Shown one piece after another: positions 43,127 to 51,213 of a DNA stretch of 64,000 nt. The DNA is from Paraburkholderia youngii. GTDB lineage: Bacteria > Pseudomonadota > Gammaproteobacteria > Burkholderiales > Burkholderiaceae. The DNA is taken from the NCBI RefSeq assembly GCF_013366925.1, contig NZ_JAALDK010000001.1, positions 2,177,089 to 2,241,088 of the forward strand, given 5' to 3'. The notes under the pieces were generated by a model. It worked only from the letters and a program-made list of their open reading frames with translations, was not told the origin of the DNA and did no database searches. Position numbers and translations under genes: made by a program. How positions within the stretch are numbered: position 1 is the stretch's first letter; every line of letters starts with the position of its first letter.

Positions 43127-44419
43127 TCAGTACGCCACATAAGGCCCCTTCCCACCCGGCGTCGACTGCTGCTCGATCGCCGCATAGACGTTGCGGCCAT
43201 AAAAGAACGGCAGCCCCCAATCGAACACCGTCGATGTCACGAACGCCGGTCCCGCGAGCAGCGGCAATGCCGAGTCGCCGCTATAAGTCTGCGCGATCGA
43301 CATCGCATTGCCGACGCTGAACGTTACCGCGCTCGTCGTGCCGTTCACACCTTCGATCATCGCGCTCAACTGCTGCGTCGAAGTCGGGCAGTAATACGCG
43401 CTGTTCGGACTCGCGCAGGCCGGCATCGAGGTGGTCTGAAAGAAGAGTCCCGTCGAGCCGCTGTCCACAATGCTGCGCGTGTACGTGGTGCCGTTCTGCA
43501 CCGTCGTGAACGTGCCATTCGACGGACTCACGCCGATAACCTGCGCCGCGCCGAGCGCATTGTTGCCCTGCGTGCCGATGCCGAACACGAGTTTCCCCGA
43601 CACCGATGGCGCACCGCCCGACACGGTCGGCAGACTGAGCACCGAGCCGTTGTTGTCGGTCGCGAAGTACGGCACCGGATTGGCGACCTGATACGTTTCC
43701 GCGAGCGGTATCGACGTGCAGTTGGCGCCGCTGCAACCGTAGTAGGTCGCGGGAATCGCCTGCTGCACGCAGCTCGCGCCGCAGTCGTGCTTGAACACGC
43801 CGATGCCGAGAATGCCGTTCGCCTGCAAGCTGGCCGGCGTATTGCGCGGCGCGCCGACGGCCGCGCAATCGCCCGGCAGCGATGCGTAGCCCGGATCGAT
43901 CAGCTGGATTGGCAGCGACGCGGCTTTCTCGCCGGCGATCTGCACATCGGCGAGCTTCACCGCGCCCCACGTATAGCCGTCGAAGAACTGCATGCATTCG
44001 GCGACGGAATTGCCCGCGCCGTCCTTCTGCTGCGGCAGGCTCATCGACGCCGGCAGTTGCGATGCGAACACGCGCACGCCCCACGAGCCGGTATCGACGA
44101 GCACGTGATCGATCGTCTGGCAATTACCGGTGCCGGGCGCGCAGATCGTGATGCTGACGAACGGCATGTTCGGCACGTTGCTGATGCCCGAGTCGACCGT
44201 CACGCGCACCGCGTTGGCGGCCAGCACCTGCGGCGACGGCGACGTATTGGTCACGGTCGAACCCGATGAGCCGGTCGAACTCCCGGACGAGCTCGAATTG
44301 GCCGTGGTGCTCGCGCTGCCGCCACCACCACCCCCGCCGCCGCACGCGCTCAGCAGCAGCGCCAGAACCACGACGGGCGTCGCGCCCAGCCGAGTCATCC
44401 ACGAAGACCTGGATCGCAT
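43127..44419 (-). CDS. DUF3443 lipoprotein
   Basis: 430-aa exported lipoprotein. The lipobox is LLSAC, followed by an eight-glycine run and a Ser/Thr/Gly-rich linker (about 27-60). The DUF3443 domain follows: FVSITICAPGTGNCQTIDHV, VLVDTGSWGVRVFA, GILGIGVFKHDCGASC, IVDSGSTGLFF. The DTGSWG and DSGST motifs resemble the paired catalytic aspartates of pepsin-like proteases, though activity is unproven. Start MRSRSSW (44419) heads the signal peptide. It follows the DUF2844 gene by 10 bases; the two families form a recurrent Burkholderiales pair. Confidence 0.9.
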   Translation of the reverse strand: MRSRSSWMTRLGATPVVVLALLLSACGGGGGGGGSASTTANSSSSGSSTGSSGSTVTNTSPSPQVLAANAVRVTVDSGISNVPNMPFVSITICAPGTGNCQTIDHVLVDTGSWGVRVFASQLPASMSLPQQKDGAGNSVAECMQFFDGYTWGAVKLADVQIAGEKAASLPIQLIDPGYASLPGDCAAVGAPRNTPASLQANGILGIGVFKHDCGASCVQQAIPATYYGCSGANCTSIPLAETYQVANPVPYFATDNNGSVLSLPTVSGGAPSVSGKLVFGIGTQGNNALGAAQVIGVSPSNGTFTTVQNGTTYTRSIVDSGSTGLFFQTTSMPACASPNSAYYCPTSTQQLSAMIEGVNGTTSAVTFSVGNAMSIAQTYSGDSALPLLAGPAFVTSTVFDWGLPFFYGRNVYAAIEQQSTPGGKGPYVAY

Positions 44420-44429
44420 GTTCGCTCCG

Positions 44430-44888
44430 TTATTGAATGACGCTGACATCGACGCCCCCCGGCACCGCCTGCGGCAGATACGCGTAGCCGGTGAAGGCGC
44501 GCAGATGGCCGCTCGAGAACACTACGAGATCGCTGTTCGACACCGCGAGCGGCACGCCGCGACGCGTCGCGCTGGCGGCGACGTAGACGTCGAACGATGC
44601 GCCGAGCATCGCCTTCAGATCGGGCAGCGTCGGGCCATCCCACGCGACGCCGAACACGATGCCGTTGGCCGCCACGAATTCGCGCACCTGGGTGCCGGAC
44701 GGCAGCGTCAGCGCGTGCACCGAATAGGCGCCCTGCGCGCTGGCCGCATGAGCGACTGCGTGCAGGCGCGTCTGATCGCCGTCGACGGTGCTGGCGTTCT
44801 GGCCGAGCGTCGCGTGCGCGGCGAACGGCAACGCGCAGCATGCCCCGAGCACTGCGCAGGCAATGCGGGTAAGAAGCTTCGGATTCAA
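44430..44888 (-). CDS. DUF2844 exported protein
   Basis: 152-aa periplasmic protein with a cleavable signal peptide ending AAHA before TLGQNAST. The DUF2844 body includes YSVHALTLPSGTQVREFVAA, GIVFGVAWDGPTLPDLKAML and GHLRAFTGYAYLPQAVPGGV. Start is TTG with GGAAGGAAA upstream. It is co-transcribed with the DUF3443 lipoprotein, suggesting a secreted pair working together at the envelope; function unknown. Confidence 0.88.
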   Translation of the reverse strand: MNPKLLTRIACAVLGACCALPFAAHATLGQNASTVDGDQTRLHAVAHAASAQGAYSVHALTLPSGTQVREFVAANGIVFGVAWDGPTLPDLKAMLGASFDVYVAASATRRGVPLAVSNSDLVVFSSGHLRAFTGYAYLPQAVPGGVDVSVIQ

Positions 44889-45241
44889 GAGATTTCCTTC
44901 CCAGGTGAAAACGCGAAACGAGGGCGCACACCTGACCGGCTAGGCCGGGCTGCCTTCACGCCGGTTGGGCTGCGTGAATGCGTCTACGGAAAGGCGGGGC
45001 GAAACTTTAAGTCAGGGGAATGGCGCGCGGCAATCGTTTGCTGCGCGATTCGAGCCTTTGGAGGTTGCTGGATCGTTCGACTACGTTCGATCAGTGCGGA
45101 CAAAGTCTTTTGGCGACAATGCCTTGGTTTTCTTCTGATATTTAGAAGCAGCAGGCTGCGGAAATTTCGGTCGTCATGCGTAGAAGCTGTGAATCAGGGC
45201 AGCGTTTTTTTATCGATGTAAGCGTCTACCGAATAACGGGC
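44889..45241. other. Gap upstream of DUF2844, promoter region
   Basis: About 350 bases with no gene. The right half (around 45100-45240) is A/T-rich relative to the window. No repeat or hairpin stands out apart from the phasin terminator that follows. Confidence 0.4.
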
Positions 45242-45276
45242 AAAAAAATCGCGGAGGGCTTGACGGCCCTCCGCGA
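45242..45276 (-). terminator. Terminator of the phasin gene
   Basis: On the minus strand TCGCGGAGGGC and GCCCTCCGCGA form an 11-bp perfect stem followed by seven T, 30 bases after the phasin stop codon. Confidence 0.93.
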
Positions 45277-45305
45277 CATAGATGGTTCGGAACTCGCGGC
45301 GTGCG

Positions 45306-45731
45306 CTACTTCTTCTGCTGCTGAAGAAGCGACTTCAGTTCCTGCACATTCTCCTCTACGCGTTTCGCGATCACCGCATACGACTCCGCCTGCGTCTGAT
45401 AGGCGGCTTGCGCGAGCTGCTGCATATCGGCGAGCGATTTGTGCAGGCTCTGCTGGATCAGCTCCGCGGTTTTGCTCGACGGCGCGGCGCCGGCCGCGGT
45501 GAGTTGCGCAGTCAGCGCCTGCAACTCGCCCAGCGTGCTGCGCAGCATCTCGGCCTGTTTCTGCGCGAGCGACTGCATCCCCTGGAATGCTGTCTGATTC
45601 GCCTGAACCAGCGCTTCCATGTCCTTGCGGCGTGCTTCCATGATGGCGGGTACGTCGAAGCCGGGGAGCTTGAACTGTTCCAGCATTTTGGTCAGATCGC
45701 CAAACGGATTGGCTGCATCGGGTCGGTCCAT
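45306..45731 (-). CDS. Phasin-family protein
   Basis: 141-aa phasin, a polyhydroxyalkanoate-granule surface protein. Typical features: FGDLTKMLEQFKLPGFDVPA near the start, DMEALVQANQTAFQGMQSLA, then a long amphipathic helix to EENVQELKSLLQQQKK. The ATG at 45731 is chosen because a perfect AAGGAGG lies 7 bases upstream; the longer reading to 45860 is not needed. Its size is on the short side of the family but complete. It implies that the host makes PHA. Monocistronic, with a strong terminator. Confidence 0.92.
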   Translation of the reverse strand: MDRPDAANPFGDLTKMLEQFKLPGFDVPAIMEARRKDMEALVQANQTAFQGMQSLAQKQAEMLRSTLGELQALTAQLTAAGAAPSSKTAELIQQSLHKSLADMQQLAQAAYQTQAESYAVIAKRVEENVQELKSLLQQQKK

Positions 45732-46084
45732 GCGAAATCCTCCTTGCGGTTGAAGACTCATCGCCTCTGCGCCGCCCACACCAGGCGCGACGCCGATGCC
45801 GGCGGCTGCGTGTGCCGCGCGTGCCGCCACGGCGACGTGCTTTTGGGGGTCGCACGGCACATCGCAGCAATCATGCGCTATCCGGCTGCGTTGCGCCAGC
45901 GGCGCTCACCCTGACGCAAACGCGTGCGCGATGACGTGCGTCGCGTCGAGATGTATGCGCATGCTTCGAAAGGCTCGGAAAGTTACTGAATGGCTTTCGT
46001 AACCCGGTGGATCAGCGTGTCGACTATCGTTACGAGGAGCCGGTCCATCGTGGCGCCGGCGCTGTTTTCGCTGGGAGCGACATC
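45732..46084. other. Gap between phasin and 46085 gene
   Basis: About 350 bases between divergent genes, holding both promoters. A small inverted element GTTAC/GTAAC lies near 45980-46003. Nothing else is recognised. Confidence 0.35.
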
Positions 46085-46537
46085 ATGAGAAAAGCAATCC
46101 TCAGCGCGGCCGTGGCCGCGGTTCTTGGCATCATCGCAACGGCCGCGCTTGCCGACGACGGCATGCCACCGCCCCCGCCCGCCGCGATGCACGACGGCGG
46201 TCCGCGCGGCGACGGGCCGCCGGGGCATGGTCCGATGATGGGTCATCCGAGTCCAGCTTTCGCGGTGATCAACGATCTCGAACAACTGCGCCGTCTGTAT
46301 GCGCTGAGCGGCCGTCAAGGCGAGATCGTCGCGGTCTACCACGACGTGCTGAACAAGACCCAGGACCCGATGCTGCGTCACTACGTGTACGACTCGCTGG
46401 CGCGCGAGCAGCTGAAGCCCGCCAATCCCGAGCAAGCTATCGCGACACTGCGCACGAGTCTCGCCGAAGATCTCGCTATTGCGAACAAGGCGCCGCATGG
46501 CACGCCGCCGGGTGAGCCGGCGGCGCAAGCGCAATAA
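46085..46537 (+). CDS. Exported Pro/Gly/His-rich protein, unrecognised
   Basis: 150-aa periplasmic protein. Signal peptide of about 24 residues (MRKAILSAAVAAVLGI, cleavage near ALADDG). A low-complexity segment follows, rich in Pro, Gly, His and Met (MPPPPPAAMHDGGPRGDG, then HGPMMGHP), possibly metal-binding. A helical domain comes next (INDLEQLRRLYALSGRQGEI to EDLAIANKAP). No family is recognised. Monocistronic, divergent from phasin. Confidence 0.8.
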   Translation: MRKAILSAAVAAVLGIIATAALADDGMPPPPPAAMHDGGPRGDGPPGHGPMMGHPSPAFAVINDLEQLRRLYALSGRQGEIVAVYHDVLNKTQDPMLRHYVYDSLAREQLKPANPEQAIATLRTSLAEDLAIANKAPHGTPPGEPAAQAQ

Positions 46538-46786
46538 ATCTTCATCGCGAGTTGCGAATGGAGCGCCCCGCCACGCGGCACTTTTTTTGCGCCGGAGCAT
46601 GCGGGCGCAATCGAGCGATCGGTCCACCGCTGCCTCTCGCCGATAGGTGAAGCGCTCCCGCAGCCCCGCTACGTGCGGCTACGCGGGACTTCGTTGCCTG
46701 TCCCACATTGGCGCTTCACTGACGCTTTTCATCTTCCGTCAGGTGATTACGATAGGAGCTCCGCAACGTCAGGACAGGGTGAAGGA

Positions 46787-46870
46787 ATGCGCTATCCAAT
46801 GGACATGGCCATTGCCGCCGCCCTGCTCGTGTTCGTGCTGTGCTGCATCGTCAAGCTCGCTTTGAACTGA
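46787..46870 (+). CDS. 27-aa single-helix membrane peptide
   Basis: A very short frame, ATG at 46787 with GAAGGA directly upstream, reads MRYPMDMAIAAALLVFVLCC and ends IVKLALN. After six residues it is one uninterrupted hydrophobic helix with two adjacent Cys, the layout of regulatory small membrane proteins. No family is recognised; conservation would decide whether it is real. Confidence 0.45.
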   Translation: MRYPMDMAIAAALLVFVLCCIVKLALN

Positions 46871-47183
46871 TCGGCGGCCCGACGTCCGCGCCTTTTCTCT
46901 TCTTCATCCCGCTCCCCGCCGTTTCGTGTCGCGCGTCGCCGCGGCTCCTCGCGCTTCGCGCCTTCATGTCGCCGTGACATCGCTCGAAATAATTGTTGAA
47001 TGGAGTTCGGCGGCCCGCTCGCCCATACTTCGTTCGCTGCCGGTGCGTGACGAATCACAGACGCATGAGATCGAAAGGCTTCACGTGCGAATCCCTTCGC
47101 CGATGATCGACGATCCCACGGTTGCCCGATCATCGGCGATGGACTCGAACCCACTGGCACCGCGTGCCGACGACAGGATCATC
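46871..47183. other. Gap before the DUF4410 gene
   Basis: About 310 bases with open but unconvincing frames on both strands; nothing recognised except the expected promoter space of the DUF4410 lipoprotein. Confidence 0.35.
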
Positions 47184-47975
47184 ATGTTGACTTCAGTGAA
47201 CTTCATCAAAAAGAACGCCGCCCGTTTCACCTGCATGGCACTCGTGTGCGGCAGCGCGCTGCTGAGCGGCTGCGCCGGCGCCAGCGTCACGAATCTGAGC
47301 GCGACGAGCACGTCCGCGACGGCCGGCGCAGGCACGCAGTCGACGATGCATCCTGACACGATCTACGTGTACACGTTCGATGCCGATCCGCAGCAGGTCA
47401 AGCTCGATAACAGCGGCATGCTGCAGAAACTGAAGACGCAGATGTCGGGTTCGTCGGACGCGCAGAAGCAGATTACCGATGCCACCAAGGTGCGCGAGCA
47501 GGTCGCCGACGAGATCGTCCATCAGCTGCAGGCGATGGGTCTGCACGCGGTGCGCACCGACGCGCCGGTGCCCGCCGGCCAGAACGTGCTGCTCGTGCAA
47601 GGCAGCTTCGAGACGATCGACGCCGGCAATCGCCGCCGCCGCACGCTGATCGGGCTCGGCGCGGGCAAGAGCGAGGTGAGCAGCGCGGTGCAGATCGTCT
47701 ACCAACCCGCTGTGGGCGCGCCGCGCGTCGTGCAGAGCTTCACGGCCAACGCGGACAGCGGCAAGATGCCGGGCATGGTCGAAACCGCCGGAGTCGGCGC
47801 GGCGGCCGGCACCGTCGCGACCGCGGCAGCGGCCGGCGCGGGCCTGCACGGCGTGACCGAAACGAAGCGCGCGGGTGTGTCGGACGATGCAAAGCGCCTA
47901 GCCGATGCGGTCGCGAAACAGATCGCGCAGTTCGGTGTCGAAGCCGGCTGGATGCCGGCCGCGCGGAAGAGCTGA
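47184..47975 (+). CDS. DUF4410 lipoprotein
   Basis: 263-aa lipoprotein with lipobox LLSGC (Cys31) and a DUF4410-like body: TIYVYTFDADPQQVKLD, VADEIVHQLQAMGLHAVRTD, VLLVQGSFETIDAGNRRRRT, LIGLGAGKSEV. The GSFExIDxGNRxRRxxIGLGAG element is the family signature. The ATG at 47184 heads the signal peptide; the frame is open to 46926 but that part looks non-coding. Function unknown; periplasmic face of the envelope. It has its own terminator. Confidence 0.88.
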   Translation: MLTSVNFIKKNAARFTCMALVCGSALLSGCAGASVTNLSATSTSATAGAGTQSTMHPDTIYVYTFDADPQQVKLDNSGMLQKLKTQMSGSSDAQKQITDATKVREQVADEIVHQLQAMGLHAVRTDAPVPAGQNVLLVQGSFETIDAGNRRRRTLIGLGAGKSEVSSAVQIVYQPAVGAPRVVQSFTANADSGKMPGMVETAGVGAAAGTVATAAAAGAGLHGVTETKRAGVSDDAKRLADAVAKQIAQFGVEAGWMPAARKS

Positions 47976-48029
47976 GCGATTGAGCGCGGCGGCTTGCGGG
48001 CCCGACTGAAAAGCACGGTTGACAAGCCC

Positions 48030-48066
48030 GGCGGTGTGGAGAGATGTCCACGCCGCCGCGTTTTTT
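48030..48066 (+). terminator. Terminator of the DUF4410 gene
   Basis: GGCGGTGTGGA and TCCACGCCGCC form an 11-bp stem with one G-T pair and a six-base loop, followed by CGCGTTTTTT, about 55 bases after the stop codon. Confidence 0.88.
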
Positions 48067-48085
48067 GTCGACGCGAGCGCCGTCT

Positions 48086-48517
48086 TCATCCGCGCCACAG
48101 CCCTCGCAACAATGCGAGCAGCGCGGCAGGCGCGGTGCCCTTCTGGCAATAGCCGTCGAAATTGTGACGCTCGCGGCCGGTTTCCCTCACATGATCTTCG
48201 TCCAACGACGTGAACGCGACGATGCCGAGGCTGTGCGTCGGCAGATAGCGGCGCAGCGCGCTCGCCGTTTCGTAGCCATCGCGCTCCGGCATCATGATGT
48301 CGAGTACGACGACGTCGGGAACCCAGTTGCGCACGCAGCGCAGCGCCGCCGTGCAGCCGGTCGCGGCGCGCGCCTCGACGCCCTCGTAGGACAGCCAGGT
48401 GGCAAGCGCTTCGGCGGCGCTCTCGTTGTCGTCGACGACGAGCACGCGCGGCACGTCGTGCAATAGCTGGACCTCTCGGGCGCTCCATCTCTGGCAGGTA
48501 GTCGAATTTCGTGACAT
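48086..48517 (-). CDS. Stand-alone response-regulator receiver domain
   Basis: 143-aa CheY-like protein with an extra 20-residue N-terminus. Receiver landmarks: acidic pair in RVLVVDDNES, phosphoacceptor Asp in VVVLDIMMPERDGYE, Thr in GIVAFTSLDE, and a Lys in GYCQKGTAP where a KP motif is usual. There is no output domain and no kinase gene next to it. Probably a phosphorelay or protein-protein output regulator. Confidence 0.88.
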   Translation of the reverse strand: MSRNSTTCQRWSAREVQLLHDVPRVLVVDDNESAAEALATWLSYEGVEARAATGCTAALRCVRNWVPDVVVLDIMMPERDGYETASALRRYLPTHSLGIVAFTSLDEDHVRETGRERHNFDGYCQKGTAPAALLALLRGLWRG

Positions 48518-48739
48518 GTATGGCGGCCTGCGGTTAAACCTTTGGGCGGTAGCAAACGCTGTACCGTCCTCGCGGTGCCGTCAAACCCGCGCATCACGGC
48601 GTCATGACGCCATCAGAAACACCCACTTTTGCCATCTGTCCGGTAAATCGTCGCAGTTCTTCTGCAGTTCTCCCGCAGTTCTTCAATAAGAACGATTCGC
48701 ATTTGAACGATAATCGGGCCGGGCGACTCGCATGCATGA
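48518..48739. other. Gap, promoter region of the receiver gene
   Basis: Part of a 300-base gene-free stretch. Apart from the strong hairpin at 48740-48779 I see no conserved-looking element. Confidence 0.35.
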
Positions 48740-48779
48740 CTAAAACGCTGCCAGGCTTTCGGGCCTGGCAGCGTTTTAG
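48740..48779 (-). terminator. Strong 17-bp hairpin, terminator
   Basis: CTAAAACGCTGCCAGGC and its exact reverse complement are separated by a six-base TTTCGG loop. The A/T ends of the stem supply U-runs on both strands, so it can terminate in either direction. On the minus strand it lies 40 bases after the stop of the 45-aa gene. On the plus strand no gene precedes it, which leaves room for a small RNA. Confidence 0.8.
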
Positions 48780-48818
48780 CATTCACGCGCGGATTGAACG
48801 GCGTGGTGCCGCCCCGCG

Positions 48819-48956
48819 TCACTCGACCGGCGGCTCGCCTTCGGGTTTCTTCTTCGGCCGCTGCGCATCGGCGGCGCGCTGCGGCAGCTTGCTCTTTTCG
48901 TTATCGCTGTGCTTGACGGGCTGGGGATGATTGAACTGTTCGTCGACGACTTTCAT
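48819..48956 (-). CDS. 45-aa highly charged small protein
   Basis: Short frame with ATG at 48956 and GGAGGC upstream, reading MKVVDEQFNHPQPVKHSDNE and ending KKKPEGEPPVE. It is strongly polar, Pro/Lys/Glu/Gln-rich and without hydrophobic core, so likely disordered. A clear ribosome site, downstream terminator and position next to UspA argue that it is expressed. No family recognised; stress-related by context only. Confidence 0.55.
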   Translation of the reverse strand: MKVVDEQFNHPQPVKHSDNEKSKLPQRAADAQRPKKKPEGEPPVE

Positions 48957-49018
48957 GGTGTGCCTCCGTGCCAACGCAACGCAACACAACTCTCAACTCA
49001 ACACAAACAACACAACGC

Positions 49019-49516
49019 TCATGAATGTTCGGCGGACCGCTCGGTCTCGCCCGTGCCTGCGACTGCGGCCGGCGCACCAGCTGCCGCGCCCATCGTCACC
49101 AGCACACTGCACGTCACGCGATCGAGCAGCAGCCCGTCGTGCCGGCCACCCCACCATCGCGCGAGTCCGTGACTGCGGCGATGACCGACGACGACCAGAT
49201 CGACCTTCAGATCGTTAGCGAAAAACGGAATCTCGTCGAGTGGTTCACCGATCGCGAGATGACCGGTCGCGCGAATTCCGCGCGCGGCGAGTTTCTGCAA
49301 GCCCTCGTTGAGCAGCGCTTTGGCGGATTCGTTGATGAAATCGACCGGCACCGCGGACGTGATGTCCGCGCCCTGCATCCACGCCGTATTGTTGAGCACG
49401 GAAAGCAGGTGCACTTCCGCGTTCAGGTCTTGCGCTAGAGCGGCACCGTCCTTCAATGCGTGTTGTCCTTCGCGTGTTCCGTCGTAACAGAGAAGAATGC
49501 GCTTGAAGCTCGACAT
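49019..49516 (-). CDS. Universal stress protein (UspA family)
   Basis: 165-aa UspA-domain protein. The fold starts FKRILLCYDGTREGQHALKD and has the phosphate-loop region LVVVGHRRSHGLARWW, a variant of the usual G-x2-G-x9-G(S/T) ATP motif lacking the final GS. An Ala/Gly-rich tail of about 25 residues follows. UspA proteins support survival under starvation or low-oxygen stress. Upstream (49556-49578) is a copy of the TATATCA-N5-TGATATA-type operator shared with the HPP, DUF1840 and MarR-ClC genes. Confidence 0.92.
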   Translation of the reverse strand: MSSFKRILLCYDGTREGQHALKDGAALAQDLNAEVHLLSVLNNTAWMQGADITSAVPVDFINESAKALLNEGLQKLAARGIRATGHLAIGEPLDEIPFFANDLKVDLVVVGHRRSHGLARWWGGRHDGLLLDRVTCSVLVTMGAAAGAPAAVAGTGETERSAEHS

Positions 49517-49555
49517 GAGAACCTCCTTGCGCCGCGCGGCAAGTCATCAATTAAT

Positions 49556-49578
49556 TATATGTCAGTTCGTGACATATA
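49556..49578. promoter_or_regulatory. Stress-island operator copy A (uspA)
   Basis: TATATGTCA-GTTCG-TGACATATA, a perfect 9-bp inverted repeat, 40 bases upstream of the UspA start. It shares the 7-5-7 layout TAYRTCA-N5-TGAYAWA with copies B and D. Confidence 0.7.
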
Positions 49579-49630
49579 CCGCGCGACACCGATACATGCA
49601 AATACCTACAGAAACGCCGTTAAACAGGCA

Positions 49631-50116
49631 CTATTCGCGAGATTCGGTGGCCACCGAATCCCTGCCATGGAATAGCGAAATGCGCCGGAACCGTGTGATG
49701 ATGATCGGCCCTTCGGCGCCGAACGGTCCACCGCTGCCGATCGCGATCGCCGACGCCAATGGCTTCAGCACGGCGACCTTCGGCGACATTTTGCTCTTGC
49801 CGAACAGGATCGCCTCGATCGCTTCGGGAATACCGTGCCCGCGAATCTGCTCCGATCCGAAGCGCGCCATGAGCCCGACGATCAGACCGCCGACTACAGG
49901 CACGACGATCACCCACAGCCCTAGCGTATGACTGCGCGGCGAGCGGTCCGCGATCGACAGCGTCTGAAAGAAGAACAGGTTGATGAAAAAGCGGATCAGG
50001 TGCAGCAGGAAGTCCGCGCCGAAGGTGCTCAACAGGCCGACCACGGCGGCAATCACCGTGATTCGCAGAAGCCGGGTATCGGTGGCGAAATCGCCTTTTG
50101 ACGCGTGGGTCTGCAC
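49631..50116 (-). pseudogene. Truncated ClC chloride-channel gene
   Basis: 161-codon frame whose first 140 residues are close to the start of the full ClC protein at 52916-54715: LGLWVIVVPVVGGLIVGLMA, FGSEQIRGHGIPEAIEAILF, GKSKMSPKVAVLKPLASAIA, then GGPFGAEGPIII. It breaks off immediately after the second selectivity motif (GAEGP) into unrelated RFRRISLFHGRDSVATESRE. More than 400 residues, including the GxFxP motif and CBS domains, are missing, so no channel can form. It is an inverted partial copy 2.8 kb from the intact gene. Confidence 0.85.
49641..49660. repeat. 20-bp perfect palindrome at the ClC truncation point
   Basis: GATTCGGTGGCCACCGAATC has two 10-base arms and no spacer. It lies within the last codons of the truncated ClC frame, just where homology to the intact gene is lost. 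It may be a recombination or deletion footprint or a protein-binding site. Confidence 0.6.
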
Positions 50117-50236
50117 TGCCGCTCCTCATGGTCGGATCGAGATAGGGAATGGGTGTGCCGTCGTAACAGCATCGCGCACGCATTAGCCGTACCTGAATGC
50201 ATGCGGTTGCTCGGCGCGGCGATCAGGAACGCCGCG

Positions 50237-50578
50237 CTATGACTCCGGCCACAGAAAGAAAACATGAGCAGCGTTTGCCGCGGGATCGACGGGCAAACCA
50301 TGGCTGTGCGACCGAGCGGTCCATGCCTCGTGCGGCGAACCGTTCGGCCATTTCACGAGCACCACCGCTCCACTGGACAACTGGTCGACAACGGTGCCGC
50401 CATACACGCCAATCACGCTGCTTCGCAGCTCGGTGTCGCGCGACGCGGCACATGGGTCGCGCATCGGCTGCTGGTATCGGCCGGTTTCCCGCTCAGGTGA
50501 GAACGCGTGGGCAAGCGGAACGGCGCAAACCGAAATAAGGAGGATTGCGAAGCGTCGACGCGACGTCAATCGTTTCAT
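50237..50578 (-). CDS. Small exported protein, unrecognised
   Basis: 113-aa protein with signal peptide (basic start MKRLTSRRRFAILLIS, cleavage near AHAFSP) and a body including SSVIGVYGGTVVDQLSSGAV and VLVKWPNGSPHEAWTARSHS. No family recognised. Its location between truncated ClC and DUF1840 places it in the stress/ion island. AAGGAGGA sits upstream of the ATG, but about 30 bases away; no closer ribosome site is evident. Confidence 0.65.
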   Translation of the reverse strand: MKRLTSRRRFAILLISVCAVPLAHAFSPERETGRYQQPMRDPCAASRDTELRSSVIGVYGGTVVDQLSSGAVVLVKWPNGSPHEAWTARSHSHGLPVDPAANAAHVFFLWPES

Positions 50579-50596
50579 CGCGATTCCCTCGACGAA

Positions 50597-50913
50597 CTAC
50601 AGCCCCCAGATGATGTCAGCGTCCGAGTCACGCGCCGCACGCATCATGTCCAGAAACGGCCACGCGCGCTGCGATAGCCGGTTGCGCGACTCGCGTTGAT
50701 TACTCGTTGAACAGTGCAATGCTTCGAGGGTCGTTTCCGCGGCCGCGTCTTCGGTGATGGCGGCTTCGAGACGATCGATCGCGTGGACCAGCTCGTCGTG
50801 GCTGATGACGCCCCGCTCGCCGAGCCGCTTGCCGATCAGGCCTAGCAGATATTGCGCGAGATCCCTCACATGACGGCATCCGGCGACGCCGTCGATTGAA
50901 ATGTGATCATCAT
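50597..50913 (-). pseudogene. DUF1840 gene with one-base frameshift
   Basis: The C-terminal 90 residues are a clear DUF1840 protein (RDLAQYLLGLIGKRLGERGV, ISHDELVHAIDRLEAAI, SQRAWPFLDMMRAA, ending DADIIWGL). The family N-terminus is encoded upstream from ATG 50913/50910 as MITFQSTASPDAVM, with GGGAG as ribosome site, but meets TGA directly. ATG-TG-AGG-GAT would read Met-Leu-Arg-Asp with one T restored near 50867. So a single-base deletion separates start and body. Either the gene is dead or the base is a sequencing error. Confidence 0.8.
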
Positions 50914-50980
50914 GATGGCTCCCTTATCGGTCTATCAGGCAACCGGCCAACGAGTGCTCCCAATCGGTCTGCCATCATTT

Positions 50981-50999
50981 TATATCACAACGTGATAAA
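50981..50999. promoter_or_regulatory. Stress-island operator copy B
   Basis: TATATCA-CAACG-TGATAAA, 68 bases upstream of the DUF1840 start codon and in the divergent region shared with the HPP-CBS gene. It fits the 7-5-7 pattern of copies A and D. Confidence 0.68.
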
Positions 51000-51111
51000 A
51001 AAGAACGTGCGGATCGGTGTTTGGAGCCAGGCCGAAGGAGGTCGGGCGCGCACTCGACTTTCTGCGATATGCGACAGATTTCGCGCGCCGCGTGGGGGTT
51101 GGAGAACTTTT

Positions 51112-51130
51112 TATATCATATTGAAATATA
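51112..51130. promoter_or_regulatory. Stress-island operator copy C (degenerate)
   Basis: TATATCA-TATTG-AAATATA: left half perfect, right half with two mismatches to TGATATA. It lies about 85 bases upstream of the HPP-CBS start, in an A/T-rich promoter-like stretch. Confidence 0.45.
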
Positions 51131-51213
51131 ATCATGACCAGACTGTATTCGCGTTGCCAGGGTTTCCCCGGTAATGTCGGGCCCGGCATCATCGACTACT
51201 TTCCGCTCCTATC

